NCBI GenBank assembly: GCA_002049455.2
Contig: KV918788.1
Span: 372,001-436,000 of the forward strand
From: Porphyra umbilicalis
Taxonomy: Eukaryota > Rhodophyta > Bangiophyceae > Bangiales > Bangiaceae
Direction of reading: 5' to 3'
Length of the DNA: 64,000 nucleotides
The notes under the pieces are model-generated. The model was not told the DNA's origin. It made no database searches and worked only from the letters and a program-made list of their open reading frames with translations. Both the position numbers and the translations under genes were made by a program. Position 1 is the first letter of the stretch, and every line of letters starts with the position of its first letter. Shown piece by piece: positions 63,267 through 64,000 of this stretch.

Positions 63267-63961
63267 CGGCCAGTCCGTGATGGCAGCGAGGACGGCGGCG
63301 GAGGCGATCGAGGTGGGGCCGGCGATCCGGCGGTCGACGCGGGAGAGGCGAGGACGCCACAAAGACGTGTCCAGGCAAGCTCAACAGCCCGGTTGAAAGC
63401 CTTCGTGGGACCGGAACTGGCCTTGTCAGCCGCAATAGATCACGCTGACAGCGGACTGGCGACGGGGGAGATGAAATCACCCAAGAGCTGACATATATAT
63501 TTCCAATGAGAAGTTAATATCTTTTCAGGCCTGCATGCCATTGGCTCAGGCCCTCCCGCCACGTCACCAGGCATATGGAGAGAAGACGCATGCCGTTTTT
63601 GGCGCCACAGCTCGCGCACTGCCGCTTGTCCTGGCGGCCTCGCTTCGTTCCCGTGACCTAGCGCGTGACCTCCCCTGCCCCCGCGCACCCGCCGACTCTC
63701 GCTGCACCTTTCCTCCTGCTCGCAGCCATCGTCACGTCTGCACATGTTGGAGCCCCCCTTTTCCTTCCATTCTCATCCGCTCGGCCGCCTTTCGTAGCCT
63801 ACTCCCACCTATCGGCCTCCTCCGTTCTCCCTCTTTATTTTCTTTGCCACCTGCACTTGTCCGTCGCGCGCGGCTCCCCTCGCTGCTTTCCGCCCCGGTT
63901 CCCCCCTCCCTCTGGGCCTGAGCTACCCGATCCGTTGCTCCGTACCGTGCCCGTCGCCATC
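63267..63961. other. Probable promoter and 5' region of the last gene
   Basis: The last 350 bp become pyrimidine-rich (TCC/CTT), as upstream of the Kazal-like gene ATG. No ORF is supported. Confidence 0.35.
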
Positions 63962-64000
63962 ATGGCTTTTGATCTTGACGCGTCGCAGCAGTCCGCGTGG
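63962..64000 (+). CDS. Possible start of a gene, cut by the window edge
   Basis: The ATG at 63962 in a gtcgccatcATGG context opens MAFDLDASQQSAW to the window edge. The pyrimidine-rich sequence before it resembles other 5' regions here. Only 13 codons are visible, so identity cannot be judged. Confidence 0.3.
   Translation, partial: MAFDLDASQQSAW

Noticed and set aside
1-64000. CRISPR arrays, bacterial operons, tRNA and rRNA genes
   Set aside because: The spaced repeats present are contiguous minisatellites without unique spacers. Introns and gene content are eukaryotic. No tRNA or rRNA signature was recognised by eye, though a covariance search could still find one.

Overview
The window looks like nuclear DNA of a GC-rich photosynthetic eukaryote. 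A bangiophyte red alga (Porphyra/Pyropia type) is my best guess. The reasons are: very high GC with long C/G homopolymers; mostly single-exon genes whose few introns are short (GTACGT...CAG); a protein with a transit-peptide-like N-terminus that resembles the Mbb1/HCF107 plastid RNA factors; and many DNA transposons. The organism assignment is inference; no species marker was found. No tRNA, rRNA, CRISPR or LTR element was recognised.

Layout. 1-5.7 kb: intergenic repeats, then a PIF/Harbinger-type transposase with three exons that splice in frame, facing a fragment of a probable partner ORF. 5.8-19.1 kb: the main host-gene block. It holds a TMEM62-like metallophosphoesterase (+), a secreted coiled-coil single-pass membrane protein (-), a GT92/DUF23 glycosyltransferase (+, two exons) and a WDR54-like WD40 protein (-). 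These genes carry long poly-C/poly-G runs at which the reading frame jumps. 20.2-30.7 kb: a large KDZ (Kyakuja/Dileera/Zisupton-class) transposon bounded by about 640-bp inverted repeats. It encodes a KDZ transposase (+) and a Ulp1/C48 SUMO-type protease (-), transcribed toward each other from the two ends. 31.4-32.4 kb: a non-coding MITE-like element. 33.5-37.7 kb: a secreted Kazal-like cysteine-rich protein (+) and the Mbb1/HCF107-like HAT-repeat protein (-). 39.2-42 kb: two divergent unknown ORFs, one of them interrupted by the next element.

41,988-51,646: a complete 9.66-kb PIF/Harbinger element with matching terminal inverted repeats and a TTA target-site duplication. It carries a transposase (+), a Myb/SANT-like partner protein (-), a near-perfect 71-bp terminal hairpin, and a 2.3-kb minisatellite with higher-order structure. 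Nearly every minisatellite unit read contains the core CCGTTG. This is a classical Myb recognition core and also recurs at both ends of the element.

52.6-55.1 kb: two ORF remnants, each broken by one TAG. 56.7 kb: a cluster of hairpins. 57.5-61.7 kb: a second KDZ transposase broken by in-frame stops. 62.9-63.3 kb: a two-copy 183-bp tandem repeat. The last 39 bases may be the start of another gene.

How it fits together: three of the four transposons have two convergent ORFs, a transposase plus an accessory protein (Myb/SANT-like or SUMO protease), each starting next to its own end repeat. The most notable systems are the KDZ+Ulp1 element and the Harbinger element whose internal minisatellite looks like an amplified array of sites for its own Myb-like protein.
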